Shown: in pieces, positions 8,439 to 17,104 of the stretch
Numbering within the stretch: the first letter of the stretch is position 1
Layout of the letters: every line of letters starts with the position of its first letter
Source: Sinorhizobium fredii USDA 257
GTDB lineage: Bacteria; Pseudomonadota; Alphaproteobacteria; Rhizobiales; Rhizobiaceae
Length of the DNA: 64,000 nucleotides
NCBI RefSeq assembly: GCF_000265205.3
Contig: NC_018000.1
Coordinates: forward strand, 1,302,001-1,366,000
Direction: 5' to 3'
Position numbers and translations under genes: made by a program
The notes under the pieces: model-generated
What the model saw: the letters and a program-made list of their open reading frames with translations, nothing else
The model's database searches: none
What the model was told of the DNA's origin: nothing

Positions 8439-9134
8439 ATGAGCGTGTCTGATCAGCCGATGCGGGTTCTTCGTCCGGAGAAGACACTTCGCGAGCTTGC
8501 GCTGGAAAAGATGCGCGACGCTATCGTCAACATGCATTTCAGGGCGGGCGAACGGCTTGTCGAGCGCGACCTGTGCGATCAGCTCGGCGTAAGCCGGACG
8601 ATCGTCCGCGAAGTGCTGCGCCATCTGGAATCGGAAGGCCTTGTCGCCATCCAACCGAATCGCGGCCCGATCGTCGCCGAGACCACCCCGGAAGAAGCCC
8701 GGCAGATCTACGAAATCCGCGGCGTGCTCGAAGGCATCGCTGCCAAGGCCTGTGCCACGCAAAAGGACCCGCGCGTGGTGGCCGAGCTCGAGCGCATCCT
8801 TGCGCGCATCCGGGCAGCCTATGCCGCAAATGAGCTGCCCGCGGTCCTCACCGCCACGACGGATTTCTACCGCACGCTGTTCGAAAATTCCGGACGCCAT
8901 GTCGCCTGGGGTATCGTCAATTCGATCACGGCAAGGATCAATCATTTGCGGTCGATGACGATCAAGACACCCGACCGCAACAAGCAAGGGCCGGCCCAGA
9001 TGCAGAAGATCATCGACGCGATCAAGGCCGGCGATGGCGCGGCGGCCTACGAGGCGGCCAACGTGCATGTCACAAATGCCGCGGCGATTGCCGAGGCGCT
9101 TCTGGCCGAGCAGCAAGGCGGGAACAGAGGATAG
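8439..9134 (+). CDS. GntR/FadR-family transcriptional regulator (FCD domain), predicted regulator of the 9429-18554 operon
   Basis: Regulator of 231 residues with a winged helix (about 20-85; RLVERDLCDQLGVSRTIVRE, wing PNRGPIVAE) and an FCD domain (about 90-220). The ATG at 8439 is preceded by GGAAAGGGAA; an upstream in-frame ATG at 8355 would lie before the promoter -10 and is rejected. Its own promoter carries TATGGTATCCCATA, and almost the same site lies upstream of the AA_synth gene at 18554, so it probably controls itself and that catabolic operon. It is separated from the operon's last gene by a structured repeat. Confidence 0.92.
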   Translation: MSVSDQPMRVLRPEKTLRELALEKMRDAIVNMHFRAGERLVERDLCDQLGVSRTIVREVLRHLESEGLVAIQPNRGPIVAETTPEEARQIYEIRGVLEGIAAKACATQKDPRVVAELERILARIRAAYAANELPAVLTATTDFYRTLFENSGRHVAWGIVNSITARINHLRSMTIKTPDRNKQGPAQMQKIIDAIKAGDGAAAYEAANVHVTNAAAIAEALLAEQQGGNRG

Positions 9135-9214
9135 AGCGATAACTGAGCTGATTGGGTTGTTGCTGAGACCACCGGCTATTACGGCAGTAACATCTCGGCC
9201 CACCCGGGTTGCAC

Positions 9215-9392
9215 CCCTCTGCCTGCCGGGCATCTCCCCCACAAGGGGGGAGATCAGCGAGCGGCGAGCTCCCCCATCCCTTTTTCTCGAAGGAGTTAAC
9301 CTCATCGCAGCAATGGGCCCTGGCGCACAGCGGTCCCACCTCCGCAATCCCCCCTGTGAGCCCACAAGGGGAATGGCCGGCAAGGCAGAGGG
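9215..9392. repeat. Structured intergenic repeat element with inverted ends
   Basis: Two near-complementary arms, CCCTCTGCCTGCCGG at 9215-9229 and its reverse complement with one inserted base at 9377-9392, enclose about 150 bases. Inside are two further hairpins: ATCTCCCCC/GGGGGGAGAT around 9232-9254 and a second C4/G4 stem at about 9350-9371. The layout resembles the small non-coding palindromic repeats common between rhizobial genes. It lies between convergent genes and may double as a transcription barrier. No open reading frame is supported here. Confidence 0.65.
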
Positions 9393-9428
9393 AGGTGTTA
9401 ACACCCGCTTTCCGGAATTTCCGCCTTT

Positions 9429-10511
9429 TTAGCAGAAGACGTGCGCCGTCGCCGGATCGAAGCCAAGCCAGACGCTATCACCGCGGTTGAGGCTGGAAAT
9501 CGCCTCATGACCGAACGGAAGGCGGACCGCCAGAGCGTCACCCTTCGCAGTCTGAGTCGCGACATGAATGTTGTTGCCGAGAAAGGTGATGTCGCTCACC
9601 GTGACGGGAACCGCGGTCGAGCCGCCCGGCGCCGATCTCGTCAGGCTCAGGCGTTCCGGTCGCAGCATCAGCGCCGCCTTGCCTCCGGGGACCGGCCGGC
9701 CATGAACCGGTACGTTTGGAATGACCGTCGCTCCGGCCAGCGCGATATCCGCCTTGCCATTTGCGGCCGTCACCAGATCGCAGGGCAGGAAATCGCTATC
9801 GCCGATGAATTCGGCGACGAAGCGGGTCGTCGGATTAGCATAGAGTTCCGGCCCCGTGCCGATCTGGTCGATGATACCCTTCGAAAAGACGGCGATCCGA
9901 TCGGAGAGCCGCAACGCCTCCTCCTGGTCATGCGTGACATAGAGGACCGTCACTTCCGTCTGCTGGTGGATGCGGCGGATCTCGTGCTGGATCTCCTCGC
10001 GCAGTTTCTTGTCGAGGGCGGAAAGCGGCTCGTCCATCAACAGCAGCGGCGGGTCGTAGGCAAGCGCGCGCGCCAGCGCGACGCGCTGCTGCTGTCCGCC
10101 GGACATCTGCGCCGGCTTGCGGTCCTCGAAGCCTTCGAGCCGCACGAGCTTCAGCATGTCGCGCACCTTGGCGTCGACCTCCGCCTTTGGAAGCCGCCTG
10201 ACCTTCAGCGGGAAGGCAATGTTCTCGCCGACGGAGAGATGCGGAAAAAGCGTATAACGCTGGAAAACCATGCCGATATTGCGCTTGTGCGACGGCGTCG
10301 ACAGCAGTGACTGGCCGTTCAGCACGATGTCGCCGCGGGTCGGATCCTCGAAACCGGCGAGAATATAGAGCGTCGTGCTCTTTCCCGATCCGGATGGCCC
10401 GAGAAAGGTCAGGAATTCACCCTGCGCCACGTCGAGATTGACGTCGTGGACGGCGGTAACGGGTCCGTATTCCTTGCGGATGCCGCGGATTTGCAGGAAG
10501 GGTTTGCTCAT
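9429..10511 (-). CDS. Polyamine-type ABC transporter ATP-binding protein (PotA-like)
   Basis: ATPase of 360 residues and last gene of the minus-strand operon. The ABC domain covers about 4-240, with Walker A GPSGSGKST, signature MSGGQQQRVALARAL and Walker B LLLMDEPLSALD. A C-terminal TOBE_2 domain (about 280-355) is typical of polyamine/iron/opine importers. The ATG at 10511 overlaps the end of the permease gene. A longer open frame extends upstream but has no ABC homology. It energises import by the two permeases and binding protein encoded upstream. Confidence 0.92.
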   Translation of the reverse strand: MSKPFLQIRGIRKEYGPVTAVHDVNLDVAQGEFLTFLGPSGSGKSTTLYILAGFEDPTRGDIVLNGQSLLSTPSHKRNIGMVFQRYTLFPHLSVGENIAFPLKVRRLPKAEVDAKVRDMLKLVRLEGFEDRKPAQMSGGQQQRVALARALAYDPPLLLMDEPLSALDKKLREEIQHEIRRIHQQTEVTVLYVTHDQEEALRLSDRIAVFSKGIIDQIGTGPELYANPTTRFVAEFIGDSDFLPCDLVTAANGKADIALAGATVIPNVPVHGRPVPGGKAALMLRPERLSLTRSAPGGSTAVPVTVSDITFLGNNIHVATQTAKGDALAVRLPFGHEAISSLNRGDSVWLGFDPATAHVFC

Positions 10512-11308
10512 GATTTCAATCCTTTGCGAACGAGGGCGACAAGCACCATCAAGAGCACGGTGAGCAGGATGAGAAGGGTGGAGGCGGCGGCGACGACAGG
10601 CGTCAGGTCCTGCCGCAAGGTCGCCCAGACCTTGACGGGAAGCGTCTGCAGCGTCGGGCTCGCCATGAAGATTGCGACGACCACTTCGTCCCATGAGGTG
10701 AGAAACGAGAAGATCGCCGCCGAGAAGATGCCGTGGCTGATGGCCGGCAGCGTCACGCGGATTTTCGCCTCGAATGGGGACGCACCGCACAGCACGGCGG
10801 CGTCCTCGATCGATTTGTCGAATCCCTCGAGCGCATTGGTGATCGACAGGATCGAGAAGGGCAGTGCCAGCACCAGATGGGAAATGACGAAGCCCGACAG
10901 CGTGCCGTTGAGGCCGATTTGCAGGAAAAAGGCGTAGAGCGCCACGGCGAGAACGACGACGGGCAGGATCATCGGCGTCAGGAACAGGGCTTTCAGCGCC
11001 TCGCGAAACATGAAGCGCGCGCGCGTCAGCCCAAAGGAAGTGACGAGCCCGAGGAGGACCGAAAGAACCGTGACGATGATTGCGATCTGGAAGCTCGTCC
11101 AGGCGGACTCCAGCCAGCGCGGATCGGCGAGAAGCTCCCGGTACCATTGGAGCGTCCAGCCGGGCGGCGGAAAAATCAGCCATTGCGACGAGCCGAAGGA
11201 CAGCGCCGCGATGAACAGGATGGGCAGGAGCAGGAAGGCGGCTGTCAGCACCGTGATGCCGATCAGAACCAGCTTCCACCAGCCGAGACGATCGAAATTC
11301 AGGAGCAT
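10508..11308 (-). CDS. Polyamine-type ABC transporter permease (PotC-like)
   Basis: Inner-membrane subunit, 266 residues and about six helices, with a BPD_transp_1 domain and coupling loop near EDAAVLCGASPFEAKIRVTLP. I chose the ATG at 11308 (MLLNFDRLGWW) because it follows the stop of the previous permease by one base and is preceded by a purine-rich stretch. The longer frame starting at 11404 lies entirely inside the upstream permease gene. It pairs with the PotB-like subunit. Confidence 0.9.
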   Translation of the reverse strand: MLLNFDRLGWWKLVLIGITVLTAAFLLLPILFIAALSFGSSQWLIFPPPGWTLQWYRELLADPRWLESAWTSFQIAIIVTVLSVLLGLVTSFGLTRARFMFREALKALFLTPMILPVVVLAVALYAFFLQIGLNGTLSGFVISHLVLALPFSILSITNALEGFDKSIEDAAVLCGASPFEAKIRVTLPAISHGIFSAAIFSFLTSWDEVVVAIFMASPTLQTLPVKVWATLRQDLTPVVAAASTLLILLTVLLMVLVALVRKGLKS

Positions 11309-11309
11309 G

Positions 11310-12182
11310 TCAGCGTCCTCCCATCCGGTCTGTGCCGAAGAAGCGGAGCTGCACCGCATAGAGCGCCAGGGTGACGACCAGCAGCACCAGGGCCGCAGCA
11401 CCACCCATGCCCCAGTTGACGAGCGACTGGACGAATTGCGCGATGAGTTCGGCCAGCATCATGTTCGCCGTGCCGCCGAGCAGCGCCGGGGTGACAAAGT
11501 AGCCGAGCGACATGACGAAGACCATCAGCGCGCCGGCCGCCATTCCGGGCATCGCCAGCGGCAGGAGAACGCGCACGAGCGCCTGCCAGCGGTTGGCGCC
11601 GCAGAGCGCCGCCGCCTGCAGGATAGCCGGATCGATCTTCCTGATGACGCCATAGAGGGGCAGGATGACGAAGGGCAGCATGATGTAGGTCATGCCGATC
11701 GTCACGCCCGTCAGATTGTTGACGAGCGGAAGCGGTGTGTCGATGAGGCCCAGACCGACCAGCAGCTTGTTGACGACGCCGGTGCGCTGCAACAGCACCA
11801 TCCAGGCATAGGTGCGCGCCAGCAGGTTGGTCCACATCGACAGAAGCAGGATGGCGAAGATCACCGAAGCGAAGCGGCTCGGCATCACCGCTAGCGCCCA
11901 AGCGACGGGAAAGCCGATGACCAGCGAGACGAAGGTGACCAGGCCGGAAACCAGGAACGTGTTCGCGAATATCTTGAGATAGGTGGAGGAGCCCAGCAGT
12001 TCGGCATAGTTTCCGAAGCCCGGCACGGGCTCCGAGACGCTGCGCGCCAACAGAATGGCGACCGGCACGACGAAAAAAAGGACCAGCAGGCCGAGCGCCG
12101 GCAAGGTCAGATCGAAGTCCGTGAGCGTCAGGCGTGCAGGGACGTTCGATCCTGCCGCCTTCGCGTCGGTGCGCGACAACAT
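11310..12182 (-). CDS. Polyamine-type ABC transporter permease (PotB-like)
   Basis: Inner-membrane subunit, 290 residues. A cytoplasmic N-terminus is followed by about six helices (first around LTLPALGLLVLFFVVPVAI), and the coupling loop is near LQAAALCGANRWQALVRVLLP. The ATG at 12182 is preceded by GGGAGAG at a good distance; an in-frame ATG at 12197 overlaps that ribosome binding site and is less likely. It is followed within one base by the PotC-like gene. Confidence 0.9.
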   Translation of the reverse strand: MLSRTDAKAAGSNVPARLTLTDFDLTLPALGLLVLFFVVPVAILLARSVSEPVPGFGNYAELLGSSTYLKIFANTFLVSGLVTFVSLVIGFPVAWALAVMPSRFASVIFAILLLSMWTNLLARTYAWMVLLQRTGVVNKLLVGLGLIDTPLPLVNNLTGVTIGMTYIMLPFVILPLYGVIRKIDPAILQAAALCGANRWQALVRVLLPLAMPGMAAGALMVFVMSLGYFVTPALLGGTANMMLAELIAQFVQSLVNWGMGGAAALVLLVVTLALYAVQLRFFGTDRMGGR

Positions 12183-12201
12183 GGCTGTCTCTCCCATTAG
12201 C

Positions 12202-12227
12202 GGGCACGAGGGACGCTCCTCGCGCCC
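12202..12227 (-). other. Intercistronic stem-loop between binding protein and permease genes
   Basis: GGGC plus CGAGG on one side pairs with CCTCG plus GCCC on the other across one mismatch and a six-base loop. No T-run follows, so it is unlikely to be a full terminator. Hairpins at this place commonly stabilise the 3' end of the binding-protein message so that it outnumbers the permease message; that role is inferred. Confidence 0.45.
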
Positions 12228-12278
12228 TCACGCCAGATCGGCGGCAAGGACGCCTGGCGCCCTCCCCGCCTTTTCTGT

Positions 12279-13289
12279 TTATTTCGCTTGCCAGGCGTAC
12301 CAGCGCTCGCCGATCGCGTCGCGGTTCTCCGCCCAATAGTTCATGTCGGCATTGACCTGACTCGCCGTCTGCGCATCCGGCAGCGATTTCGCCAGTTCCG
12401 CGTCCATCAGCTTCGGGGATTCGAGATTGATGGGCGCGTAGCCGGTGGCCTTGGCGAGATCGGCTTGCGCCTGGGCAGACGTGGCGAGCGCGATGAACTG
12501 CATCGCTGCTTCCTTATTCTTCGCGCCCTTGGGCACGACGAGCGAGTCGGCGGCGGTGATGTTCTGCTCCCAGGAGGTCTCGACATTGATGCCGCTCTGC
12601 GCCAGCGCCGTCATGCGGCCGTTCCAGACACTGCCGAAGGGCGCCTCAGCGGAAGCGAGCAGCTGCTGCGACTGCGCTCCGCCAGACCACCAGATGATGT
12701 CCGGCTTGATCGTGTCGAGCTTTTTGAAAGCGCGGTCGAGATCGAGCGGATAGAGCTTGTCGGCAGGCACGCCGTCGGCAAGCAGGGCCGCCTCGATGAC
12801 ACCCGGCGCCGACCACTTGTAGAAGGCGCGCTTGCCAGGGAACTTCTCCGTGTCGAAGAGATCCGCCCAAGTCTTCGGGCAGGCGTCGACCGCATCCTTG
12901 TTGCAGCCGATCACGAAGGAATAATAGAAGCTGCCGACCGAATAGTCGGTGACGAAGCGCGGGTCGAGCTTAGACTTGTCGATCACCGAGAAATCCAGCT
13001 TCTCCAGCAGGCCGTTCTTGCCGGCCTGAGCGGCGTAGTCGCCCTCGACATCGACGACGTCCCAGGTGACGGCGGCCGCCTCGACCATGGCCTTGAGCTT
13101 GCCGTAGTCGGTCGGTCCGTCCTGAAGCACGTTGATGCCGGTCTTTTCGGTGAATTTCTCGGCCCAGGCGATCTTCTGCGCGTCCTGCGTCGTGCCGCCC
13201 CAGCTCGAAAAGACAAGATCCGCGGCCGTCGCCGGCATTGCTGTTGCAATTGTCGCGGCAGTGGCCGCCAAAACGAATATCTTCTTCAT
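12279..13289 (-). CDS. Polyamine-type ABC transporter substrate-binding protein (PotD-like)
   Basis: Periplasmic receptor of 336 residues with a signal peptide of about 22 residues (MKKIFVLAA, cleavage near ATAADL). The mature part opens with LVFSSWGGTTQDAQ, typical of cluster-D binding proteins for polyamines, opines and quaternary amines. It sits between the NIPSNAP gene and the two permeases in one operon, so the ligand is probably the compound degraded by the upstream enzymes. If the operon is for trigonelline, this is the uptake receptor. Confidence 0.9.
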   Translation of the reverse strand: MKKIFVLAATAATIATAMPATAADLVFSSWGGTTQDAQKIAWAEKFTEKTGINVLQDGPTDYGKLKAMVEAAAVTWDVVDVEGDYAAQAGKNGLLEKLDFSVIDKSKLDPRFVTDYSVGSFYYSFVIGCNKDAVDACPKTWADLFDTEKFPGKRAFYKWSAPGVIEAALLADGVPADKLYPLDLDRAFKKLDTIKPDIIWWSGGAQSQQLLASAEAPFGSVWNGRMTALAQSGINVETSWEQNITAADSLVVPKGAKNKEAAMQFIALATSAQAQADLAKATGYAPINLESPKLMDAELAKSLPDAQTASQVNADMNYWAENRDAIGERWYAWQAK

Positions 13290-13326
13290 GTTCCCTTGCT
13301 CCGTGGTCCGGTTTTGCTTGGTTGTT

Positions 13327-13653
13327 CTATGACGCGCTGCCGCCTGTCGGCGAAAAGCGCGCCGCCTTCATGATCTTGTTCTCCGCGACTTCTATGAGGT
13401 CGCGTATCTTGGGGAGGAACGCCCGCCAATCCGGGTCTCCCATGAGTGCAGCGCGACGCCTCTCGCGATCGTCGAGGCTCACATAGGCCCAGATGTGGAC
13501 GATCTCGTTGATCGGCCCGATCTCGGAGAAGAAGTAGGCGACGAGTTCGCCGAGATGCTTCGTCTGGATGGCGATGCCCTCTTCCTCGACCACCTTCAGG
13601 TAGGCGGGAATCGCGCCGTTCTTCAGCCGATAGGTGCGGATCTCGTAGAACAT
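13327..13653 (-). CDS. NIPSNAP family protein
   Basis: A small dimeric alpha+beta barrel (ferredoxin-like) protein of 108 residues, beginning FYEIRTYRLKNGAI, the hallmark of NIPSNAP domains. The ATG at 13653 matches the family's normal start; a GTG at 13662 overlapping the aldehyde dehydrogenase stop is the alternative. NIPSNAP proteins are often encoded in catabolic operons without a defined reaction. Here it lies between the dehydrogenase and the binding protein. A role as accessory enzyme or ring-opening helper is possible but unproven. Confidence 0.85.
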   Translation of the reverse strand: MFYEIRTYRLKNGAIPAYLKVVEEEGIAIQTKHLGELVAYFFSEIGPINEIVHIWAYVSLDDRERRRAALMGDPDWRAFLPKIRDLIEVAENKIMKAARFSPTGGSAS

Positions 13654-13658
13654 CGCCG

Positions 13659-15122
13659 TCACCGCATCACGAAGGGATCGGGGATGGGCTCGTCCGACGT
13701 CCTGAGCCAGACGGTCTTCGTCCTTGTGTAGTCGAGGGCGGCGGCCATGCCGCCCTCGCGGCCGTGACCGGAAAGCCCGAACCCGCCGAAGGGCGCGATC
13801 GGCGACACTGCCCGGTAAGTGTTGACCCAGACGATCCCGGCGCGGATCCCCTTCATCAGGCGGTGCGCCCTGGTGAGATTCTGCGTGAAGACCCCCGCCG
13901 CTAGGCCGTAGCTGCTATTGTTGGCGAGGGCGAGCGCCTCCGCTTCCGTTTCGAAGGACAGCACCGAAAGGACGGGTCCGAAAAATTCCTCCTCGAGCGA
14001 GGGCGAGGCGCTGCCGTCGCAATCGAGAATGCTCGGCCGATAATAGTAACCGGCACCTTCGGGTGCGTTGCCGCCCGTGATCAATTTGGCGCCGGCGGCG
14101 AGCGAGCGCGCGACCAGCGCCTCGATATGGTCGCGTTGACGCCGTGTCGCGAGTGGCCCGACTTCCGTCGCCATGTCGAGCGGGCTGCCGATGCGGACCG
14201 CTTCCGCCTTTGCTTTGAGGATTTCCAGGAAGTGATCCTTGACGCTTTTCTCGACGATCAGCCGCGAACCGGCGACGCAGCTCTGGCCGGTCGCGGCAAA
14301 GATGCCTGCGACCTGGGCATTGGCCGCACTCTCGAGATCGGCGTCCGCGAAGACGATGAAGGGGGACTTTCCGCCGAGCTCGAGCGAGGTCGAGGCGAGG
14401 TTCTCTGCCGAATTGCGCACCACATGACGCGCCGTTTCCGGCCCCCCGGTAAAGGCGATATGATCCACCTTGGGGTGACGGCTGAGCGCGGCGCCGCAGG
14501 AGGGGCCGAAACCGGTGATGATGTTGACGACGCCGGCCGGAAAGCCCGCCTGGTCGATGAGCCGGGCAAATTCGAGGAGCGGCGCCGGCCCGTCCTCCGA
14601 GGCCTTCACCACCATGGTGCAGCCGGCAGCCAGGGCCGGGCCGATCTTCACCGCCGACAGGAACAGCTGGCTGTTCCAGGGCACGACCATGGCGACGATG
14701 CCGATCGGTTCGCGGCGCAGCCAGACATCCATGTCCGGCTTGTCGATCGGCAGATAGGAACCCTCGATCTTGTCGGCGATCCCGGCATAATAGCGATAAT
14801 ACTCGGCGACATAAGCGATCTGCGCCGAAGTCTCGCGGATGATCTTGCCCGTGTCCCGCGTCTCCAGTTCAGCAAGTTTCTGGGCGTTCTCGGCGACGAG
14901 ATCGCCGAGCTTGTAGAGAAGCTTGCCTCGCTGCGTGGCGGTCAGTTTGGACCACGGCCCTTCGTAAAGAGCGTTATGCGCGGCCTCGACGGCGCGATCG
15001 ACATCGGCTTCCCGCGCCTCCGGCATCTCCGCCCAGGCGGCGCCGGTCGCCGGGTCGATGCTTTCGAACCGGGCTTCGCCATCTGAAAATTCGCCACCGA
15101 TGTAAGACTGGAACCGCTGCAT
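13659..15122 (-). CDS. NAD(P)-dependent aldehyde dehydrogenase
   Basis: A complete 487-residue aldehyde dehydrogenase. It carries the oxyanion Asn in VPWNS (N150), the Rossmann motif FTGGPET (about 224-230), the general base E248 in LELGGKSPF and the nucleophile C282 in GQSCVAG. It oxidises an aldehyde or lactol to the acid. In trigonelline degradation of Acinetobacter an enzyme of this family oxidises the hydroxylactone formed by ring opening, and another oxidises succinate semialdehyde. Either step would fit. It lies directly after the monooxygenase gene (5 bases) in the same operon. Confidence 0.92.
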   Translation of the reverse strand: MQRFQSYIGGEFSDGEARFESIDPATGAAWAEMPEAREADVDRAVEAAHNALYEGPWSKLTATQRGKLLYKLGDLVAENAQKLAELETRDTGKIIRETSAQIAYVAEYYRYYAGIADKIEGSYLPIDKPDMDVWLRREPIGIVAMVVPWNSQLFLSAVKIGPALAAGCTMVVKASEDGPAPLLEFARLIDQAGFPAGVVNIITGFGPSCGAALSRHPKVDHIAFTGGPETARHVVRNSAENLASTSLELGGKSPFIVFADADLESAANAQVAGIFAATGQSCVAGSRLIVEKSVKDHFLEILKAKAEAVRIGSPLDMATEVGPLATRRQRDHIEALVARSLAAGAKLITGGNAPEGAGYYYRPSILDCDGSASPSLEEEFFGPVLSVLSFETEAEALALANNSSYGLAAGVFTQNLTRAHRLMKGIRAGIVWVNTYRAVSPIAPFGGFGLSGHGREGGMAAALDYTRTKTVWLRTSDEPIPDPFVMR

Positions 15123-15127
15123 GTGCC

Positions 15128-16168
15128 CTACTCCGCAAATGCCGGCATGACCTCGGCGATGAAGCGCTCGAGCGAGGCCTTCTTGCGCTCGAAGCTCATG
15201 CCCGTATCGATCCAGAAGGAATATTCGTCGTAGCCCAACGCCTCGTAGGCCTTCAGCCGAGCGATCACCTGATCGGCAGTTCCGACGGCGAGGTTCTTGC
15301 GCATCACCTCCGGTGAGACGATGGCGTTTTCCGCCATCTCCTCTTCGGTGATGGTTTCGATGAGGCCCTGTCGGATCGGCCTTTCGTTTTTGAACCAGGC
15401 AAAGAAGTAGTTGTAATAGACGCTGAGCTCCTTGGCCGCCTGCTCGAGATCGGCTTCGTCGGTGCCTACATAGGCATGCTGCAGCAGCATGATCTTCGGG
15501 CGCTCGATCTCCGGCTTCTTGGCGCAGGCCGCCTCGAAGCGCTCCATCAGGCTGGCGATCTCGCCGTCGCCGTTCCAGAGCGGCGTGACCTGCACGTTGC
15601 AGCCGTTGGCGACCGCGAATTCATGGCTGTTGGGGTCGCGCGCCGCAACCCAGATCGGCGGATGCGGCTCCTGCACGGGCTTCGGCGCCGAGGTCGTCGA
15701 CGGAAACGTCCAGAACTCGCTCTCATGCGCGTAGTCGCCTTCCCAAAGCCCCTTTATGGCAGGAATGAGCTCGCGCATCCGCTGGCCGGCGCCCCAGGCG
15801 TCGAGCCCGGGGGCGAGCCGATCGTACTCGAAACTGTAGGCGCCACGGGCGATGCCGATATCGAGCCTGCCCTCGGTGATAATGTCGGTCATCGCTGCTT
15901 CGCCGGCGAGCTTGATCGGATGCCAGAATGGCGCAATCACCGTGCCGGTACCGAGCCGGACATTCTTCGTGCGGCGGGCGAGATCGGCGAGGCTGAGGAA
16001 CGGATTGGGCGCGATGGTGAAACTCATGCCGTGATGCTCGCCGGTCCAGATGGCCGAGAAGCCGCCACGGTCGGCGATCTCGCAGAGCTGGATGAACTCG
16101 CGGTAGAGGCTCTCGTCCGTCTGCCCGGGGTTGAGGCGCTCGAGATGCACAAAAAGCGAGAATTTCAT
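15128..16168 (-). CDS. Luciferase-like (LLM) flavin-dependent monooxygenase
   Basis: TIM-barrel flavin monooxygenase of 346 residues with typical family stretches: AIWTGEHH near the N-terminus, VRLGTGTVIAP, and RLDIGIARGAYSFEYDR. Such enzymes use reduced flavin made by a separate reductase, and the next gene upstream (4 bases away) is a flavin reductase. The pair matches the two-component layout of TgnB/TgnA, RutA/RutF and pyridine oxygenases, which open N-heterocyclic rings. The substrate is inferred from the gene set, not from residues. Confidence 0.9.
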   Translation of the reverse strand: MKFSLFVHLERLNPGQTDESLYREFIQLCEIADRGGFSAIWTGEHHGMSFTIAPNPFLSLADLARRTKNVRLGTGTVIAPFWHPIKLAGEAAMTDIITEGRLDIGIARGAYSFEYDRLAPGLDAWGAGQRMRELIPAIKGLWEGDYAHESEFWTFPSTTSAPKPVQEPHPPIWVAARDPNSHEFAVANGCNVQVTPLWNGDGEIASLMERFEAACAKKPEIERPKIMLLQHAYVGTDEADLEQAAKELSVYYNYFFAWFKNERPIRQGLIETITEEEMAENAIVSPEVMRKNLAVGTADQVIARLKAYEALGYDEYSFWIDTGMSFERKKASLERFIAEVMPAFAE

Positions 16169-16171
16169 GGG

Positions 16172-17104
16172 TCAGGCCTTTCTGGCGAAGGGGTGAACCT
16201 TGCCCTGTTTCTCATCGCCGACATAAACGCCGAAATTGCCCAGCGCGCTCTCGGCTGCAAAGCGCCTCAAGAGATCGGCGGTGGCCGGATTGTCCATGTT
16301 GTCGAGCGGCAATTCCGCAAGGGGAACAAAGCGTCCGGCCTGGGTTTCGCCGGGTTCGGCGCCGGCGCGATAGACGATGTGCTGGTGACCGGTCGTCTTG
16401 TTGTCGTAGACCGAATAGAGAAAGCCGACCTCGATCGCCAATCCCGTCGTGGCCGTCAGATAGTCCTGCAGCACCGCCAGTGCCTCACCGCCCTTGAGGG
16501 CCATTTGCGGCAGGCGCCAGCGGCCGTCGGCCTCCGGGATCAGCAGGACCGCGCCGTCGCGCTCGACGACGGCGGCAATCAGCGGGGCGCCCTCGGCGGC
16601 GGCCGAGACCGCCTTGCCGGACAGGCCCGGCGTGATGTAGCTGCCGCGCGCAAAGCCGAGCCCGGCCATGGCGCCGTTCTCGAAGGCCTCCACGCGGCCG
16701 ATCAGGATGGCGTGGTCGCCTGCGTCGACAATCTCGTTCAGCGAACAATCGAACCAGGCGCTGACGCCGGCCAGGATCGGCGCACCATGCGGACCGCGCT
16801 TCCATTCGACCGCCGCGAACCGATCCTCCACCGGTTTGGCAAAGGTGTTGGACACGGCTATCTGCTTTTCCGAAAGAACGTTGACCGCAAAACCATTGGC
16901 TGATGTCATCGTCGCGAAATTGCGTGAGGTCTTGGCGATGCAGACGAGCAGAAGCGGCGGGTCGATCGACACCGATGCGAAGGAGTTCGCGGTAAAACCG
17001 ATCGGATTTCCGGACGCGTCGTTCGCCGTGACGACCGTCACCCCGGTCATGAATGACCCGAAAGCGTCGCGCAGTGTGCGCGGGTCACAAGAAGCTGCTG
17101 TCAT
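16172..17104 (-). CDS. Flavin reductase with degenerate Nudix-like C-terminal domain
   Basis: Two parts in 310 residues. Residues about 8-165 form a flavin-reductase split barrel (FMTGVTVVTA, GFTANSFASVS, RGPHGAPILAG). Residues about 172-285 look like a Nudix fold (AAVVERDGAVLLIPE, RWRLPQ, GGEALAVLQDYL, HQHIVYRA), but the catalytic REXXEE helix is not kept, so hydrolysis is unlikely. It supplies reduced flavin to the LLM enzyme encoded next. The ATG at 17104 overlaps the hydrolase stop by 4 bases; the longer upstream frame is spurious. The size and layout fit the reductase half of trigonelline monooxygenase (TgnA) better than the short RutF type. Confidence 0.87.
   Translation of the reverse strand: MTAASCDPRTLRDAFGSFMTGVTVVTANDASGNPIGFTANSFASVSIDPPLLLVCIAKTSRNFATMTSANGFAVNVLSEKQIAVSNTFAKPVEDRFAAVEWKRGPHGAPILAGVSAWFDCSLNEIVDAGDHAILIGRVEAFENGAMAGLGFARGSYITPGLSGKAVSAAAEGAPLIAAVVERDGAVLLIPEADGRWRLPQMALKGGEALAVLQDYLTATTGLAIEVGFLYSVYDNKTTGHQHIVYRAGAEPGETQAGRFVPLAELPLDNMDNPATADLLRRFAAESALGNFGVYVGDEKQGKVHPFARKA

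Noticed and set aside
9215..9392. Considered whether the inverted repeat is an insertion sequence end or a CRISPR repeat.
   Set aside because: No transposase frame, no multiple regularly spaced repeats; it fits a palindromic intergenic repeat instead.
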